Assembly: GCA_018340805.1 (NCBI GenBank)
Contig: JACMZG010001870.1
Span: forward strand, 51,924,617-51,988,616
Reading direction: 5' to 3'
From: Microvelia longipes
Taxonomy: Eukaryota > Arthropoda > Insecta > Hemiptera > Veliidae
Length of the DNA: 64,000 nt
Below the pieces are notes generated by a model. That model saw only the letters and a list, made by a program, of their open reading frames with translations, was not told the origin of the DNA and did no database searches. A program made the translations under genes and the position numbers. Shown piece after piece: positions 1-14,890 of this stretch (positions within the stretch are counted from its first letter, which is position 1; every line of letters begins with the position of its first letter).

Positions 1-105
1 ATTTTAAGATATTTTTTTGTAAATATTTTGCATAAAATCTCTATATTTCAACAGATTTTTCTAAAAAAAAAATCTAATAAGGTCATAGTGGGAGGGAATG
101 CCTTT

Positions 106-232
<127 letters not shown>

Positions 233-1140
233 GGATACCAAAAAGTAAAAAGGGGATAAGTCGAAAAATGCAACTTTTCAGGAACCGAAAAACAAACTTT
301 GAATGAAGCTCTAAAATCGTTAAAACCAGTTACAGTTTTTATTTTAACATTATTCTGTTTATTAATATGTTCTGTATAATGAGAAGTAGTTTTGTATTCA
401 ATTTATAAATAGTTCACGAGATATTGGGAAAATTTAGGAAAAACCACTGACTTATACCTTTTTTTGTCGGTTTCAAAGAGGTAGTTATCCCCTTTTAACT
501 GATTTTCCATTTGTCATTTTTAAGGTTGTTGAACTAAAAATCAAACTATTTTTCATGGTTAAAGTAAGCTTACTATTATAGTAAATTATCTATGTAGATA
601 GAGTTTCATATTTCTAATTAAAATGTGTATAAACATGAAAGTAAAAATTTACTAATTTACACAGAAAACAAAAATGTTCCTGAGTTAGCCCGGTGTCCAT
701 TTGAATACTAAAATCAATGTGTTTAGATAGGAATATTTTAATTTAAGTTAATATCATTGTTTCAAGAATTTAAATTGAAATATTAGCTTAAAATATCCAA
801 AACATTGGCTGTGCGACTTTTCGGTAATGTAGTCTTCACTGAAAAGTATAAAGGGGATAAGTCATTCTTAGGTCATACTTAGGTATAAGTTCATATTAAT
901 GATATAAACATTAAAACGTAAAAAGGAGGTAACTCATGAGTGCAGCGTTGCCAAGTTATACTTAATTGGTAAGCTGTAGATGTTTTACAGTATTGGCCTT
1001 TTCATAGTTTTGAATACTTATACAGGGTGGACAAAAATCTCCTCCCACCAAACTTATTGGGAGTTATAATGAAATAAAAATATTATTTATAAACTATAGA
1101 AAATTTAGATTGCGTAACTAGACAGTAAAGTGATTTTTCA

Positions 1141-1966
1141 TTGCTGCGCAATTTGTTTTTTTTTGACAAGCGATATAATAATAATTATAAGAACTACTCA
1201 ATAAGTATATACGGGCCATTGAAATTTTTTGGCTATAAGTTTCAAAATTTAATTTTTAGTATTTTCAAAATTGCGCTAATGCGCACGCGCAAAAATGTTT
1301 TTTTTTTCAAAAATTCGTGTAGGGTATCAAATTGTAGGTATTGGTGAGTAGAACACAAACATGCATTATTTTTTCAAAATGGCAACCTTAAAACCCGTTA
1401 AAAATATCAAAATTCACCAAACAATTGTAGGAACCCCCCCCCCCCTTAATAATAATAAGCAGCCCCAACCTATTAAAAATGCTTAATAATAGCTTTGCTA
1501 TGGAAATTCTCCCAATAAAAATGTTCAAAAGTTAATTTTAGTAATATAAAATTTCACTAACGCGCACGCGCAAAAATAAATATTTTTTGAAAAAATCGTG
1601 TGGGATATCAAATCGTAGGTATTGATGGGTAGAACACGAATATGCACCGGCTTTTCAAAATGGCGACCCTTACACCCGCCAAAAATTTCAAGAACCACAA
1701 AACATTGTTGTCCCCCCTAACTAACCCTTAATATGCAGCCCCAAAAATATTAAATAAATGCTCGCTCAATAGTAATATAAAATTTCACTAACGCGCACGC
1801 GCAAAAAAAAAATTTTTTTGGAAAAAATCGTGTGGGGTATCAAATCGTAGGTATTGATGGGTAGAACACAAATATGCATCGATTTAATTTTAAAAATGGT
1901 GACCCTAACACTTGTCAAAAATATCAGACACCACGAAAATTGTTGTGATCCCCCCCCCCCTCTCTT
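1141..1966. repeat. Left-arm tandem units with GCGCACGCGC motif (three copies)
   Basis: The motif CGCACGCGCAAAA recurs near 1281, 1562 and 1792. Each copy is followed about 45 bp later by a version of AAATCGTAGGTATTGATGGG, and by C-rich runs at 1435-1445 and 1953-1962. Spacing is about 282 and 232 bp. The reverse-complement units sit in the right arm. Confidence 0.75.
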
Positions 1967-2040
1967 CAACTAACGTATAATGAGCAGAACTAAAAATATT
2001 AAATAAATATTTAGTATAAAATAAAAATAACCATACAATA

Positions 2041-5170
<3,130 letters not shown>

Positions 5171-5199
5171 TGTGTTTGTCGATACCTAAATTTTAAAAA

Positions 5200-5885
5200 A
5201 TTTTGCCGCCATTTTAAAAAAGCGATGCATATTTGTGTTCTACCCATCGATACCTACAATTTGATACCACGCATAATTTTTCAAAAAAATATTTTTTTTT
5301 TGGCGCGTATTTTGAAATTGCTAAAATTAACTTTTGAAACTTTTTTCGAAAGAATTTCTATGGCCAGTAAAAGGCTTTTATTGGCTATTTTTCCCATATT
5401 ATTAAGGCTTCTCCTTATGCCTTAAAAGGGGGGGGGACAAGCATTTTTGGTGGTTTTCGATATTTTTGGCGGGTGTAATATCCGCCATTTTGAAAAAGCG
5501 GTGCATATTTGTGTACTACCCATCGATACCTACAATTTGATACCCCGCATGATTTTTCAAAAAAAAAAATTTTTTTTGCGCGTGCGCGTATGTGCGATTT
5601 TGAAATTGCTAAAATTAACTTTTGAAACTTGTTTTCCGAAGAATTTCTATGGCCCGTAAAGGGCTTTTATTGGCTATTTTTCCCATATTTTTAGGGCTTC
5701 TCCTTATGGCTTAAAAGGGGGGGACAAGCTTTTTTTGGTGGTTTTCGATATTTTTGTGGGTGTAATAGCCGCCATTTTGAAAAAGCGATGTATATTTGTG
5801 TACTACCCATCGATACCTACAATTTGATACCCCACATGATTTTTCCAAAAAATATTTTTTTGGCGAATGTGCGCATTCGCTTATA
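5200..5885. repeat. Right-arm tandem units, inverted relative to the left arm
   Basis: Three copies of CTACCCATCGATACCTACAA near 5240, 5516 and 5804 (about 280-bp spacing), followed by CGCGTGCGCG or decayed versions and by G-runs such as those at 5427 and 5717. This is the reverse complement of the 1141-1966 block. Confidence 0.75.
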
Positions 5886-6036
5886 AATCGACAGATGCGC
5901 GTGTAAGATAGTTAACTATATTTTTCCTGTTGTGGGATAAAATAGTTACACATGTATACCAAATTTCAACTTCCTAGCTATTGTAGTTCCTAAGATGAGA
6001 AATTGGACAGACAGACGCTCGACAGAAAGTATAAGG

Positions 6037-6062
6037 GTTTCGAAGATTATCTTCGAAACCCT
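6037..6062. repeat. Short perfect hairpin in the right arm
   Basis: GGGTTTCGAAGA and TCTTCGAAACCC are exact reverse complements separated by two bases. It follows GACAGACAGACG, a motif often seen in dispersed invertebrate repeats. Confidence 0.7.
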
Positions 6063-6398
6063 AACAAAAAGACGATAAGTTGACTTATCCCCTTTATACT
6101 CAGAAACCCAAATGCATACTTTTGCAAAAGGGTATAACTCGACTTATGTCTTTTGTATTTATAATTTTCACAACTTATTGAAATCCATATGGGATAACTT
6201 AACTTATCACCTTTATACTAAATGTTTCTGTTCGAAATGTGAGATAACTCCTTTGTATTAAGTTAATAATTAAAAAACTAATTATCGTAATTTAACATTC
6301 GTTACACCAATCGATAGAGCTTCTTTTGCTGATTCCAGCGATAGTAATAACTCAAAATCGGCATTTTTCGACTTATCACCTTTTTACTTTTTGGTATC

Positions 6399-6399
6399 C

Positions 6400-6436
<37 letters not shown>

Positions 6437-6437
6437 A
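6399..6437. repeat. (TA)n microsatellite
   Basis: TA repeat directly outside the right terminus of the 231-6401 element and just before the SINE. Confidence 0.9.
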
Positions 6438-6446
6438 TTTGCATCT

Positions 6447-6677
6447 GCATCCGTGGCCGTGATCGTAAAGGCGTTCGATTTCGGCACCGGAGGTCCGGGG
6501 TTCGCAGCCTGGGTTATACTTTAAGCTTTTATGAATAGTATTTGTATTAAAAAGATTTCGCCAACTTTAATTAGTTCTTAGAGTGTAGTAGATGCAACCC
6601 ACTTGAGGTGGTTCCCGCAGGGTGAATACCCTGATGGGCCGAAAGGCCCTAAAACGGGCATTTTATTTTTATTTATA
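6447..6677 (+). mobile_element. tRNA-derived SINE, copy 1
   Basis: The head resembles a tRNA-Leu/Ser A box (TGGCCGTGATCGTAAAGGCG) and, about 40 bp later, a B box (GGGGTTCGCAGCC). The body contains CGCCAACTTTAATTAG and GAGGTGGTTCCCGCAGGG, and the tail is ACGGGCATTTTATTTT. The same order recurs at 50904-51148 on the other strand, so this is a dispersed family of about 230 bp. RNA polymerase III transcription and mobilisation by a LINE are inferred from family knowledge. Confidence 0.8.
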
Positions 6678-6679
6678 TA

Positions 6680-7430
6680 TATTTGTGTGTGTGTCTATAA
6701 ATATATGTGATTTTTTATTTCTAGACGTATCTATAGCAAACGTTAACATTCGAACGATTCGAATATAACATTCGAATCTGAATGAAACTTGCTATAAAGC
6801 CGGACCTTAGGACCTTATACATTTTTAAAACCTTAAAGTTTATAACATGAGTATGACCTACAATATCTTTGTTCATTGAAATATCATTGCAATATCAGTG
6901 TAGGTCATTTACCTACAATTATGAATGAGCAAATATTTTTAAAATTTAGCTAATCTTAAAAACTTACTGAATCAGGCTGAAATTGAATTCTCATAGACCA
7001 TGAGAATTCATGGTCTATGAATTCAACCCGTTTACTATTAGCAGCATTAGTTTCTATTTTATCATTTGACATATACCATTTTATGTAAAGAACAACAATT
7101 TTGATTAAATTTGAAAATGTACACTTTCATCGTAGCAGAATGCCACTAACAATACGACGATCTGCTACAGGACTACAACCGCTTAACGACGAAGTGGCCC
7201 CTGGGAGATGCAGTGCCAATAAGAGATCCTAGCACTGACGCAGCATAGTTTTTAAGCTTAAGTAGTTCCAAGAAGCTAAAGGCCTCGTGTTTACATACAT
7301 AAGACTTGGAATGCGTTGCATCAGGAACTCACGTCAAAATAATCCATTAAATAAACAAACGGCTTGCTTCGCTCGCTAAATAGTGTTAGGACAGGAGTAA
7401 GAAGGTTTGCTAGAAATAGTAACTATATAT
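6680..7430. other. Intronic sequence, mostly unassigned
   Basis: Contains an imperfect palindrome at 6983-7026 (TTGAATTC...GAATTCAA arms around ATAGACCATGAG) and a single relative of the satellite box, GGCTTGCTTCGCTCGCT, at 7361. No coding signal seen. Confidence 0.5.
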
Positions 7431-7436
7431 GTAACT

Positions 7437-7548
7437 ATTCAAGCTTTTGAGGAGGAATAGGTCCTAATTAATAAAAAAAACTAATTTTAGTTAACTAAAA
7501 TTATTTTTTTTTATTAATTAGGACCTATTCCACCTCAAAAGCTTGAAT
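7437..7548. repeat. 112-bp near-perfect palindrome
   Basis: Arms beginning ATTCAAGCTTTTGAGG and ending CCTCAAAAGCTTGAAT meet at the centre TTTTAGTTAACTAAAA, near 7492. Only two or three mismatches are visible. It could be a minimal hairpin MITE; no target duplication was established. Confidence 0.8.
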
Positions 7549-7675
7549 ATTTAAAATAGAGGTCCCTATAAAGTTTTTTGTCTTATATGTAACTCCCTCC
7601 TGTCTTGACACTTAAACCAAGTTGTCAGAATTATTGTTTCTAAGGGTTAACACTGGGTATTCTATATAAGAGCCT

Positions 7676-8033
7676 GAAGTCCTATTCGCCACTATTCGCT
7701 GTGAAGTATTATTCGCCACTATTCGCTGTGAAGTATTATTCGCCACTATTCGCTGTGAAGTATTATCGCCACTATTCGATGTAAGTCCTACTCGCCACTA
7801 TTCGCTGTGAAGTATTATTCGCCACTATTCGATGTGAAGTCCTACTCGCCACTATTCACTGTGAAGTCCTATTCGCTGTGAAGTATTATTCGCCACTATT
7901 CGATGTGAAGTCCTACTCGCCACTATTCGCTGTGAAGTCCTATTCGCCACTATTCGCTGTGAAGTATTATTCGCCACTATTCGATGTGAAGTCCTACTCG
8001 CCACTATTCGCTGTGAAGTATTATTCGCCACTT
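7676..8033. repeat. 27-bp minisatellite
   Basis: About 13 tandem copies of GAAGTCCTACTCGCCACTAT followed by TCGCTGT, with CCTA/ATTA and CGCT/CGAT variants. The 27-bp period keeps one frame open (a nine-residue peptide repeat), but there is no other sign of coding. Confidence 0.92.
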
Positions 8034-8039
8034 CTCTAT

Positions 8040-8645
8040 ATGCTAGCCAACATAATTAATAGTATTTTTGACAAATATTATTATATTATTTTTATATCTT
8101 GTCGCTCTATCTTTTCCCTTCGCCAAAGTCAGTAATCTTGTATTGTATGCCTTTTTTTATATAGAAAGCTTTATTTATTTAATTATTTTAATTCAAATGC
8201 TTTTAATGTTTATTCTTTTTGCGTTTTTATAATTTTATTACCAAATGTTTAACTGATCTCATTTTCTCTCTAGTCAACTTTTTTTTTATCATCTTGTTCA
8301 CGTCTAGTCTTTGTTACCGTAGGTTTTTATTACTTTTATTACCTTTTTAAATTATATTGTTTCTTAGTATAGGTTTTTATGTCATATGCACATTTTATAA
8401 TTAGTAACTGACTCTCAATATTTTTTTTTCCAACTCAAATTTTTCAAATTTTAATGCTCCTTTTTAACTTTTAATGCTGCTTTAATCATTTACTTTGTAA
8501 CCTATTTTTATTTATTTATGTTTTAAATTATCTACTTAATTGTTATTTTTTTGTATATAATCTTATAGAGCGCCTCGCTTGTGGCAATGCTGTTGAGGGC
8601 TCGTATTTGTAAAATTTTTATAAATAAATAAATAAATCTTTTTAT
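8040..8645 (+). other. T-rich tract ending in a possible LINE 3' tail
   Basis: About 500 bp of T-rich sequence ends with GAGGGCTCGTATTTGT and a (TAAA)n-like tail at 8615-8638. That structure resembles a 3' untranslated end of a non-LTR element. No RT frame remains. Confidence 0.4.
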
Positions 8646-8788
8646 AATTTTGTTTTTTATTTATTTGCTCTACCCAGCTGACCTAACAATAGGATTAATG
8701 ATGGATGGATAATTTAATAATTAAATAGGATAGGTTGGCTCTAAAAGATAATAAAGGCTCCCTTTGATAAAGTTAATAAAGATACTGC

Positions 8789-9305
8789 CTTAGAATAATA
8801 CTATATATAGAAGGAGCACAGGGCCGTAAACACAATGTAATTCAACACAAAAGCCGGTTGACTGGTGCAACTAAGTAATGCTGCCAACCTGACAAAAAAC
8901 ATTATTTTAAATATTTGTCATAAATATCTTTTAATGAAGAAAGATAGTAAAGAACAAATATAATAACTTAAAACACCTGCTGAGTATATAATAAAACTGG
9001 TCTTAGATGGCAAAAGGGTGGCGGAATACAAGAATCTACATTTAGTTGACGAGGAATACTTATTATATATAATTTTAATAAATACGTTAAACTACAATTT
9101 AAAATGCTTTAAATATTGTAATGCACCGATATTTATATTAGTATTTTATGAATAATCAATCATTAATTAATAATAGAACATAATTAATTCAGCAACCGGA
9201 AATATTGCCAACTTTTTTTTAGAAAATTGTATATTGTTAGGATGGCAGCAGAACCGGCTTTCGTGTTATCAGTAGTGCTCCTTCTATATATAGTATTATT
9301 CTAAG
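8789..9305 (+). mobile_element. MITE copy 1 (TIR CTTAGAATAATACTATATAT, 8-bp TSD)
   Basis: Terminal inverted repeats CTTAGAATAATACTATATAT ... AGTATTATTCTAAG border a 517-bp element. The flanks GATACTGC (8781-8788) and GGTACTGC (9306-9313) are an 8-bp target duplication with one mismatch. Subterminal sequence such as GAACCGGCTTTCGTGTTATC on the right is complementary to the left subterminal region of the other copies. Non-autonomous; the superfamily is uncertain (8-bp duplications fit hAT or P-like elements, but the terminus lacks a classic hAT CAG start). Confidence 0.88.
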
Positions 9306-9833
9306 GGTACTGCATTGTTCTAAATGTATTTTTTTATATGTATGTATGTTATCAATAAATAAAGGATTTTTGATAAAAAAAAGAGACTCAAAAATGGTTA
9401 AATATGAAGTTATGGGTAACTTCGCTTGCTAGATTGCTATAACTATAGATGCAAATAAACAGAGGCTAATTTCACTCGCAAAATTGCTAAAATATAAAAT
9501 AAGGTATTTTAAAAGGGGTTTAAAGGAAAATGATGAATGTTAGGAAGATGATTATATAAATTGTTTATTTCAAATAAATAGTTTTTGGGTAAATTGTATG
9601 TTATGTCAAGATTTATTTATTTGTTTTGGGTCTACAATTTTTACAAAAGGGGAAAATAATTAAAGAAATAAACCAAAAAGAAGTTAGGTGGAGATAAGGT
9701 AGTGGTTCTACACTTCTTTTGGGTGTGTAGGATGTTGGAATTGTCTTGACTGACATTTGACAGACAGATTAGTATTAATTTAAGATTGAATAAGAATAGT
9801 TGTAAAAATATTAAATAAAGTGAATTTACAACA

Positions 9834-10205
9834 AAGGTCTCGTTTCACTCGCAACATTGTGATGAATATATACGCAAAGAGGCTCACTTCACTCGCAAAA
9901 TTGTGATAAATATATACGCAAAGAGGCTCACTTCACTCGCAAAATTGTGATAAATATATACGCAAAGAGGCTCACTTCACTCGCAAAATTGTGATTAATA
10001 TATACGCAAAGAGGCTCACTTCACTCGCAAAATTGTGATTAATATATACGCAAAGAGGCTCACTTCACTCGCAAAATTGTGATAAATATATACGCAAAGA
10101 GGCTCACTTCACTCGCAAAATTGTGTACGCAAAGAGGCTCACTTCACTCGCAAAATTGTGATAAATATATACGCAAAGAGTCTCACTTCACTCGCAAAAT
10201 TGATA
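9834..10205. repeat. 44-bp tandem array with GGCTCACTTCACTCGC box
   Basis: About eight units of 44 bp, each beginning GAGGCTCACTTCACTCGCAA and ending AATATATACGCAAA. Starts near 9881, 9925 and 9969 give the period; one unit near 10110 is shortened. The first 16 bases are a variant of the box in the 82-bp satellite at 2041-5170. Confidence 0.92.
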
Positions 10206-11560
10206 AAATATTATAATTTGTTTAAAACGGCTCGCTTTGCTCGCTAGATTGATGTTAATATATTTGCTGAGAAGCTCGGTTCACTCGCTACATTACCTAA
10301 AGTAAAAATTTATGTATAGTAATAATCGGTTTCACTCGTTAGATTAGTTTACTAATCATAAGAATATGCCCCGCTAGATTGTTAAAATTATGTGTAGTAA
10401 ACCCGTATACTGGTAAACTTTTCTTTTCTACTCTAGTTTTAAACCTTCGCCATTTTGAAAATAGGATGTAATTATTTTACGTGTCATTTCTACATTTCAA
10501 GAACTTTAAAACGATATACAACTTAATTCATTCACACAAAATAGGGTTTTAAGGAGTCCGCCGAACTGACCGCTACTTTTAAAACAATTTTCGAATTTCA
10601 ATTAACTTTATATCTTTTGTAAATTATATTTAGAAAGTTCCAAATTCTAAATAAGCGAGAAATTGGAAAATGTGTTAGTAATAAAAATGCTATTTCAGCA
10701 TTAAAATGAAAATTAATTTTCTCTTTAAAGAGTGGTTAACCTTGATAAAGCAAAAGAAATATAAAATACAAAACAGGGCGAAGAACTTTTGGTCTTTCAT
10801 AAAACCTTGTACAAGAATTTACAAAATAATTTGTTTTTCAGTAAAAAAGTCAAGTCACCTTTAGATCTGAGATTTGAGTAGTGTTTCCTTGAGTGGGAGG
10901 TTATATTATAGACTACATTAAATAAAAAGGGAAGGATATATTTTTATTTAATTAATAAAAAATAAATACATTTCCCAAATGCACGGAGTTCTGTCTTGTT
11001 ATGTTGTTGTTCTGTTGGATGTTATATAAAAAGTTGTATTTAACTGTCATTCATCCGTAAACTGTTGAGTATATAGAGGTCATAGGGTAAACTCTGTAGT
11101 TTGTAAAGGTTTATTAAAACTTAAGTTATAGTTCATAATATATGGGATTAAAATAGCTAGATATTCTAATAACGTAAAGATAACTTCAAATGCTTAACTA
11201 AGTTTTCCTGGTTACCCGCTATAGTTAACTAGATACCTAGCGATACCAAAATGCGCCAGCGGATTTAGATTTCAGTAAGATATACCTGTTCATGTCTTAA
11301 AGAGTTTTTCTAAACGTAAGAGGCTTAAATTGAAGCGACAAGCTTAACATGGAGTTATAAGGTGGGCGTAATGTTAACCTCGTCTTAGCTTGTATGGCAA
11401 GGAAAACAGGAAAAACTCAATATAAACCCCAAATAGATATTTCTTCTTAAACTAGCTTTTCTTCCTTCTTCTAAAAAATGAAGTTTTTGAGGAATATTTG
11501 GACTGTTACGAAAGTAAAAGACTAATCAGTGTATACAATTTTATAGGTATGCATTTCTGA
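10206..11560. other. Intronic sequence, no gene seen
   Basis: Degenerate box relatives occur at 10230, 10273 and 10328 (for example GGCTCGCTTTGCTCGCT). Beyond those I see only AT-rich sequence without coding or repeat structure. Confidence 0.5.
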
Positions 11561-11671
11561 TGGTATGCGGTATACAGTGATACAGGTATGTATTGTGTAT
11601 TTGTGGTGTTATGCAGGTGTTTGCGTATGCATATGTGTGGTATGTGTATGCAGGTGTATGGTTAAGGTATG

Positions 11672-11830
11672 TAGCTGTATGGTATGGCTATGCAGTTGTA
11701 TGTTATGGCTATGCAGTTGTATGGTATGGCTATGCAGTTGTATGGTATGGCTATGCAGTTGTATGTTATGGCTATGCAGTTGTATGTTATGGCTATGCAG
11801 TTGTATGTTATGCTATGCAGTTGTTGTTAT
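11672..11830. repeat. 24-bp minisatellite (TATGGCTATGCAGTTGTATG)
   Basis: Six to seven copies of GTATGGTATGGCTATGCAGT and its TGTTATGG variants. All three plus-strand frames stay open across it (a cysteine-rich repetitive peptide in one), which is a period effect, not a gene. Confidence 0.92.
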
Positions 11831-11889
11831 GGCTTTGCAGTTTTCGGAGTACGCAGTCTTATGGTCATCTTCAAGATTCAACTCATCTT

Positions 11890-12490
11890 TAATAGCAATG
11901 ATAATAATAATATATAATAATAATATAATATTTTAATCAGTACACTTTCTAGTCAATTAGCTTAAGTTTAATTTTATTCTTAATTTTTAAATTTCTGATT
12001 ATTATAATCTGTGTTCTTATATGCAGAGTTCCCTACTTGTAGTTTATCTATTTAGGGGCTCTTCAAAATATAAATAAATAATTAAATAATAGAAGACACT
12101 CTAAATTAATCCCTAAGTTAGTCCTGCTTCTTAAACCTTTTTCTTACCGACATATCTCCTTACTAGCTCGTATCACGAGTCATTAGAATATAAAATTATA
12201 ACCAAAATGATGATGATAGCAGTAAGTTATTTTGTTCTGGAGTAGTTTTAGTATAACACAGAGTTATCATTACTTGACAAAGTGCGAAAATAGTTTTTAT
12301 ATATCAATGAAGTTGGCCACATATGAAATAGTGGGCGTGGTTTAATATTTAGGACTAACGTCATTAGCTCCTTCGTATTATTGTCCCAGGCAGTGGTTGT
12401 TAAGTAATTATAACATGTGATATAATTTCTTGCGTACTCAATCTTTTCTTTCCTATCACTATTCCCTTGAGACGTCTTTGATTTCAAATT
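11890..12490. other. Intronic sequence with a possible LINE-like tail
   Basis: Near 12050-12090 the phrase TTTAGGGGCTCTTCAAAATA leads into ATAAATAAATAATTAAATAA, like a LINE 3' end. The remainder shows nothing recognisable. Confidence 0.35.
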
Positions 12491-13157
12491 TTAGCGTTGT
12501 AGTCCGCATGCGGGGTGAATTTCCTCTGGAATGCGTGTTTCCATGCTTAACAATCAAACATTATAACTACAGAAGTTACTCAATTATCAAGAACTACTCG
12601 TAACTCATTTTTGATGTATTTGTCCAAAGGGATTGCGCATAATTATCCTATTGGTTAAGCAAAACTATGCCTCTGAAATTGGCAGTGCACACCATTATTT
12701 GAACTAATTTAATTCTCAGTTGTTTTTCTTAAGTAGTTTTAGTGCATTTACTTTAAAAATACAGAAAAAATGTTACGCTAATGCTTGATAATTGAGTAAC
12801 TGCTCAGGTTACCAAGCATAAACTGTAAGACCGGGTATCTATACTTAAGCTATGAAATAATAACTCAGTAATTAATATGATGAGTTTAATTAAAATAGAA
12901 GTAGAAGAAACAAACTATAAGTAACATAAAAAACGTGGTGCTAATAACATATGATTTATATCAGAAAAGCAAGAAGGTTGTCAGTGTTGCCAAAGGCACC
13001 AGGCACAACAACTAAATCAAGACCTGACTGACATAAACTAGTTAAAAATAGAAACTTGGCCAAACTAAACTAGCAAGAAATGGATTGTAAGGCACAGTAA
13101 CACGCATTCTAAATGAAATTCGCCCAACACGAGGACCACCGCGCCGGAATTATTTTG
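12491..13157. mobile_element. Foldback element relative, older copy interrupted by about 230 bp
   Basis: Starts with TAGTCCGCATGCGGGGTGAA and ends with GGACCACCGCGCCGGAATTA, the same termini and internal order as the perfect foldback at 41874-42581 (TTACTCAATTATCAAGAACT, ACTCGTAACTCATTTTTGAT, then the inverted equivalents). Arms are diverged. About 230 bp of unrelated sequence lies between CAAGCAT (12822) and GCAAGAAATGG (about 13073). Confidence 0.75.
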
Positions 13158-13159
13158 TA

Positions 13160-13440
13160 AATATACAGTTATATATTATAAATACGGGCCTCCGGCTGCA
13201 CCCGGTCGCAATCGTTTTAGAATGACTTCGACCATATAAAGACTACTTCGAGGTTCTTCCTCTTTACAGGCCTGCTTAGCTCGGCGTGGATCAGTGGAAG
13301 CCATTTTTGTCCTGTCTGTCTCTCTGGGACAGTAGACTTACCAGGATGGAGCAAGAGGTAGAGGCCCCTCTTTTATACTATATCCCCACCCTCTAACACT
13401 ACTGAACCAAGATATATCGTACGAGTCTTTGACCTAGACG
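13160..13440. other. GC-richer unique segment
   Basis: GGGCCTCCGGCTGCACCCGG and the following 200 bp are less AT-rich than their surroundings. I checked for rRNA, tRNA and neurexin coding and recognised none. Confidence 0.4.
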
Positions 13441-13456
13441 TATATATATATATATA

Positions 13457-13513
<57 letters not shown>

Positions 13514-13527
13514 CAATATATATATAT
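13440..13527. repeat. (TA)n microsatellite
   Basis: Interrupted TA array ending in ATATATATGTATACC. A second TA array follows at 13804-13855; between them lie two TGACGTCA-like sites (13643 and 13663). Confidence 0.9.
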
Positions 13528-13794
13528 GTATACCGTTTGCGCCATTTGTGATGGTTCGATTCAGCTGAATTTGGTTTTAATCGATTCAGCTAGCCGTTCT
13601 ACCTAAACACGAAATACCTTGTTTCAAAAAAATATTTTTTCATGACGTCATAACTTTGATTGATGACGTCATAATGTTTTTTATAAACAATAGGCCTCGT
13701 AACCTCCACAACATCTCGCGATTTGCAAAGTTTCGTTTCAATTTGAGAACGCCTTCAAGAGTTATCGTTCGCCATACGAAAGGGTAGAAACTCT

Positions 13795-13803
<9 letters not shown>

Positions 13804-13855
<52 letters not shown>
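13804..13855. repeat. (TA)n microsatellite
   Basis: TA array flanked by ACATACATACA on the left and TAAACTTTTTTGGGAC on the right. Confidence 0.9.
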
Positions 13856-13859
<4 letters not shown>

Positions 13860-14516
13860 TTTTTGGGACATATATTTTTGTTATTAGGAAGCCAATAGGA
13901 ACCGATTCCGCTCACTCCCACCCTCAACTTCCGTCATCCGAACAACCTCATAAGCGTCATTTTCATAATGAAAATTCGCTAAAAAAGATAAAACATATTA
14001 GTCCTTATCAGCATTTGAACTCATCTACCCTGGCTATGAGTACTTTGATTACTCGTATCGACACCGGACCATTTGTAATCAACTTACAGGTCCTAAAAAC
14101 GTCGAAAAAGACTGCACACATAAAACATGTTGTTTACCGGCCGAATTTTAGGGTTTTCTGTATCTGACCACAGTTTTCTCGACTTTTTGGTCTCTCATAA
14201 TGTGGTCGTATCGACTTCAGATCAGTTTCATTTGACTCTACGCCCCAAAAACAGTATAAGGAAAGTTTTGCTGCAAAAAATTATAACCATAAATTTTATT
14301 GATTTTTTGAATTTTTTTTCTGACTCAGCAAACCCGGTTATTGGCGTCTCAACAAACTGGTTTTCAATAGGATTCGTGTTCTCCCTAAGGTTGATTTTTG
14401 TACCAAGTTTAATTAAAAATTATATTATATTATTAACAGAAAACTGAGCAGTGGAGTAAACAAGCTAACAAATAACAACACCAAAATCTCTCCACAAAAC
14501 CTTTATTAAAACCAGA

Positions 14517-14550
14517 GTCGGCTTTCGACCTCACGATCATCATCAGTGCC
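14517..14550 (-). ncRNA. Hammerhead-ribozyme-like motif (PLE type)
   Basis: On the minus strand: CTGATGA (14540-14546), a stem-II hairpin GATC-GTGA-GGTC, the GAAA core (14523-14526), then AGCCGACTC, a one-base change from the palindromic AGCCGGCTC of the partner arm. Core residues are intact. The very short stem III is characteristic of Penelope hammerheads, which are thought to work best as dimers. Activity is inferred. Confidence 0.6.
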
Positions 14551-14591
14551 GAGAGTTGAAGAAGGAGAATCCTAGTCTGACTTTTTAGCAG

Positions 14592-14695
14592 AGTCATATA
14601 GCAGAGTCATATAGCGGACTCTATTTAGTCATATAGCGGACTCTATTTAGTCATATAGCGGACTCTATTTAGTCCGCTATATGACTCTGCTATCT
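14592..14695. repeat. 22-bp tandem repeat ending in a palindrome
   Basis: Units of about 22 bp, GTCATATAGCGGACTCTATT plus TA, are repeated three to four times. The last is followed by its own reverse complement (AGTCCGCTATATGACT), giving a strong hairpin in the centre of the inverted-repeat element. Confidence 0.8.
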
Positions 14696-14890
14696 GACTA
14701 TTTCATTGTATGTATTTTATTTTATTGTATGTATTTTATGTAATTTTGATAAATAAATCGGCTGAAAATTTATCCACGTTGAATGGAAGAGAGGACCTTA
14801 TGGTCCTAATTCTGCGTGGTTAAATAAATCAGTAATCAATCAATCAATCAATCTGCCTAAAAAGTCAGACTAGGATTCTCCTTCTTCAAC

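Noticed and set aside
7878..8135. Open frame encoding a nine-residue peptide repeat
   Set aside because: Produced by a 27-bp minisatellite (period divisible by three); no start context, signal or conserved flank.
11565..11936. Cysteine/leucine-rich repeat protein in three overlapping frames
   Set aside because: All three frames are open because of a 24-bp repeat; not evidence of coding.
13180..13340. Possible 5S rRNA or gene fragment
   Set aside because: GC-richer than its surroundings but lacks 5S box sequences and any coherent open frame.
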